DNA from: Chloroflexota bacterium
Lineage (GTDB): Bacteria > Chloroflexota > Anaerolineae > Aggregatilineales > Phototrophicaceae
Assembly (NCBI GenBank): GCA_026707745.1
Contig: JAPOWG010000055.1
Location: forward strand, 1-41,166
DNA length: 41,166 nt
Reading direction: 5' to 3'
In this document: piece by piece, positions 40,912 to 41,166 of the stretch
How the letters are laid out: the number at the start of each line of letters is the position of its first letter
Numbering within the stretch: position 1 is the stretch's first letter
Notes under the pieces: generated by a model
Database searches by the model: none
What the model saw: only the letters and a program-made list of their open reading frames with translations
What the model was told of the DNA's origin: nothing
Program-made: the position numbers and the translations under genes

Positions 40912-41166
40912 ATGGACATCGAAGACAAGTTAAACCAGCACGAACGCAGCATTGGACGACTTGAGGGGAAGTTAGAATCGCTGGCCACAAAAGACTTCGT
41001 CCGCAAAGAAATAAATGACGCTGTAAAGTCGATTGATGCAAAGATCGACGCAAAGATTGACGCGCTGAACAAGGACATTAGCGACCAGATAAAAGAATTG
41101 AGTAATAGCATCGGATACGAGCGTAGTTGGCGCATGAAAGTCACCGGCGGCGTTAGCATTCTCGCG
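40912..41166 (+). CDS. Coiled-coil protein with membrane segment (partial)
   Basis: An ATG at 40912 with AAGGGA upstream opens a frame that reaches the window edge: 85 codons, incomplete. The sequence is strongly heptad-like: LNQHERSIGRLEGKLESL, then KSIDAKIDAKIDALNKDI with the repeated DAKI unit, then KELSNSIG. It ends in a basic stretch (SWRMKVTGG) and the start of a likely membrane segment (VSILA). This resembles short phage or cell-envelope coiled-coil proteins with one C-terminal helix. It reads clearly as coding; the function is unknown. Confidence 0.65.
   Translation, partial: MDIEDKLNQHERSIGRLEGKLESLATKDFVRKEINDAVKSIDAKIDAKIDALNKDISDQIKELSNSIGYERSWRMKVTGGVSILA

Noticed and set aside
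40875..41159. Minus-strand frame rich in Ser/Phe at the right edge
   Set aside because: It is the reverse of the heptad-repeat coiled-coil frame, whose periodic Lys/Asp/Ile pattern and ribosome binding site mark the plus strand as coding.

Overview
The window looks like chromosomal DNA of a Chloroflexota bacterium, probably Anaerolineae-like. This is an inference, because there is no rRNA or other marker gene. It rests on GC-rich coding DNA, a lipoprotein with two LysM domains and an acidic tail, two tiny Flp-type pilins, very large polytopic membrane proteins of the GT-C glycosyltransferase type, and a GAAC-N4-GTTC type LexA box. I see no tRNA, rRNA, CRISPR array or intact insertion sequence.

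Layout. 1-208 is the 5' part of a minus-strand helix-turn-helix gene behind a LexA-like palindrome. 209-805 is non-coding, with short repeats. 806-4272 holds a TrpB2-type tryptophan synthase beta chain, a LysM lipoprotein and an M42 aminopeptidase. 4521-7895 (minus) has two tandem Flp-type pilins and a large FtsX/MacB-type permease. 8088-8837 is a class I glutamine amidotransferase-like hydrolase (peptidase C26). 8853-18617 (minus) is an almost 10-kb array of four paralogous membrane proteins, the first of which lacks its C-terminal third. 18830-19631 (minus) has a nitroreductase and a small unknown protein.

20164-24280 carries a TauE/SafE-type permease coupled to the first of two tandem PLP-dependent amino acid decarboxylases. 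24403-26334 is a Kef-type antiporter. 26432-27832 is a flavoprotein like those of arsenic operons, driven by a consensus-like promoter with a dyad operator in its spacer. 28233-29434 has a DinB-fold protein and a second C26 hydrolase. 29431-31199 (minus) has an NAD-dependent epimerase and a LuxR-type regulator. 31575-32057 (minus) is an isolated phage-tail-like gene. 32965-34281 is a cyclopropane-fatty-acid synthase, 34408-35247 (minus) a PHP phosphatase, 35456-37243 a secreted protein of unknown function, and 37470-37835 (minus) a DUF1801 protein. 38176-40756 (minus) is an FGGY sugar kinase/Gfo-Idh-MocA oxidoreductase operon, and the window ends in a coiled-coil gene.

The most interesting signals are between genes. 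(1) The HTH gene at the left edge and the phage-tail-like gene 32 kb away share a promoter block: a LexA-like dyad, a -10 box in the same register and a common upstream box. This suggests scattered, SOS-controlled phage-derived genes. (2) An 81-bp element, 67/81 identical, lies upstream of both the TauE-type permease and the cyclopropane synthase, and ends in a palindrome. (3) The four-gene GT-C array looks like serial duplication followed by truncation. (4) REP-like palindromes with a common core recur at four sites.
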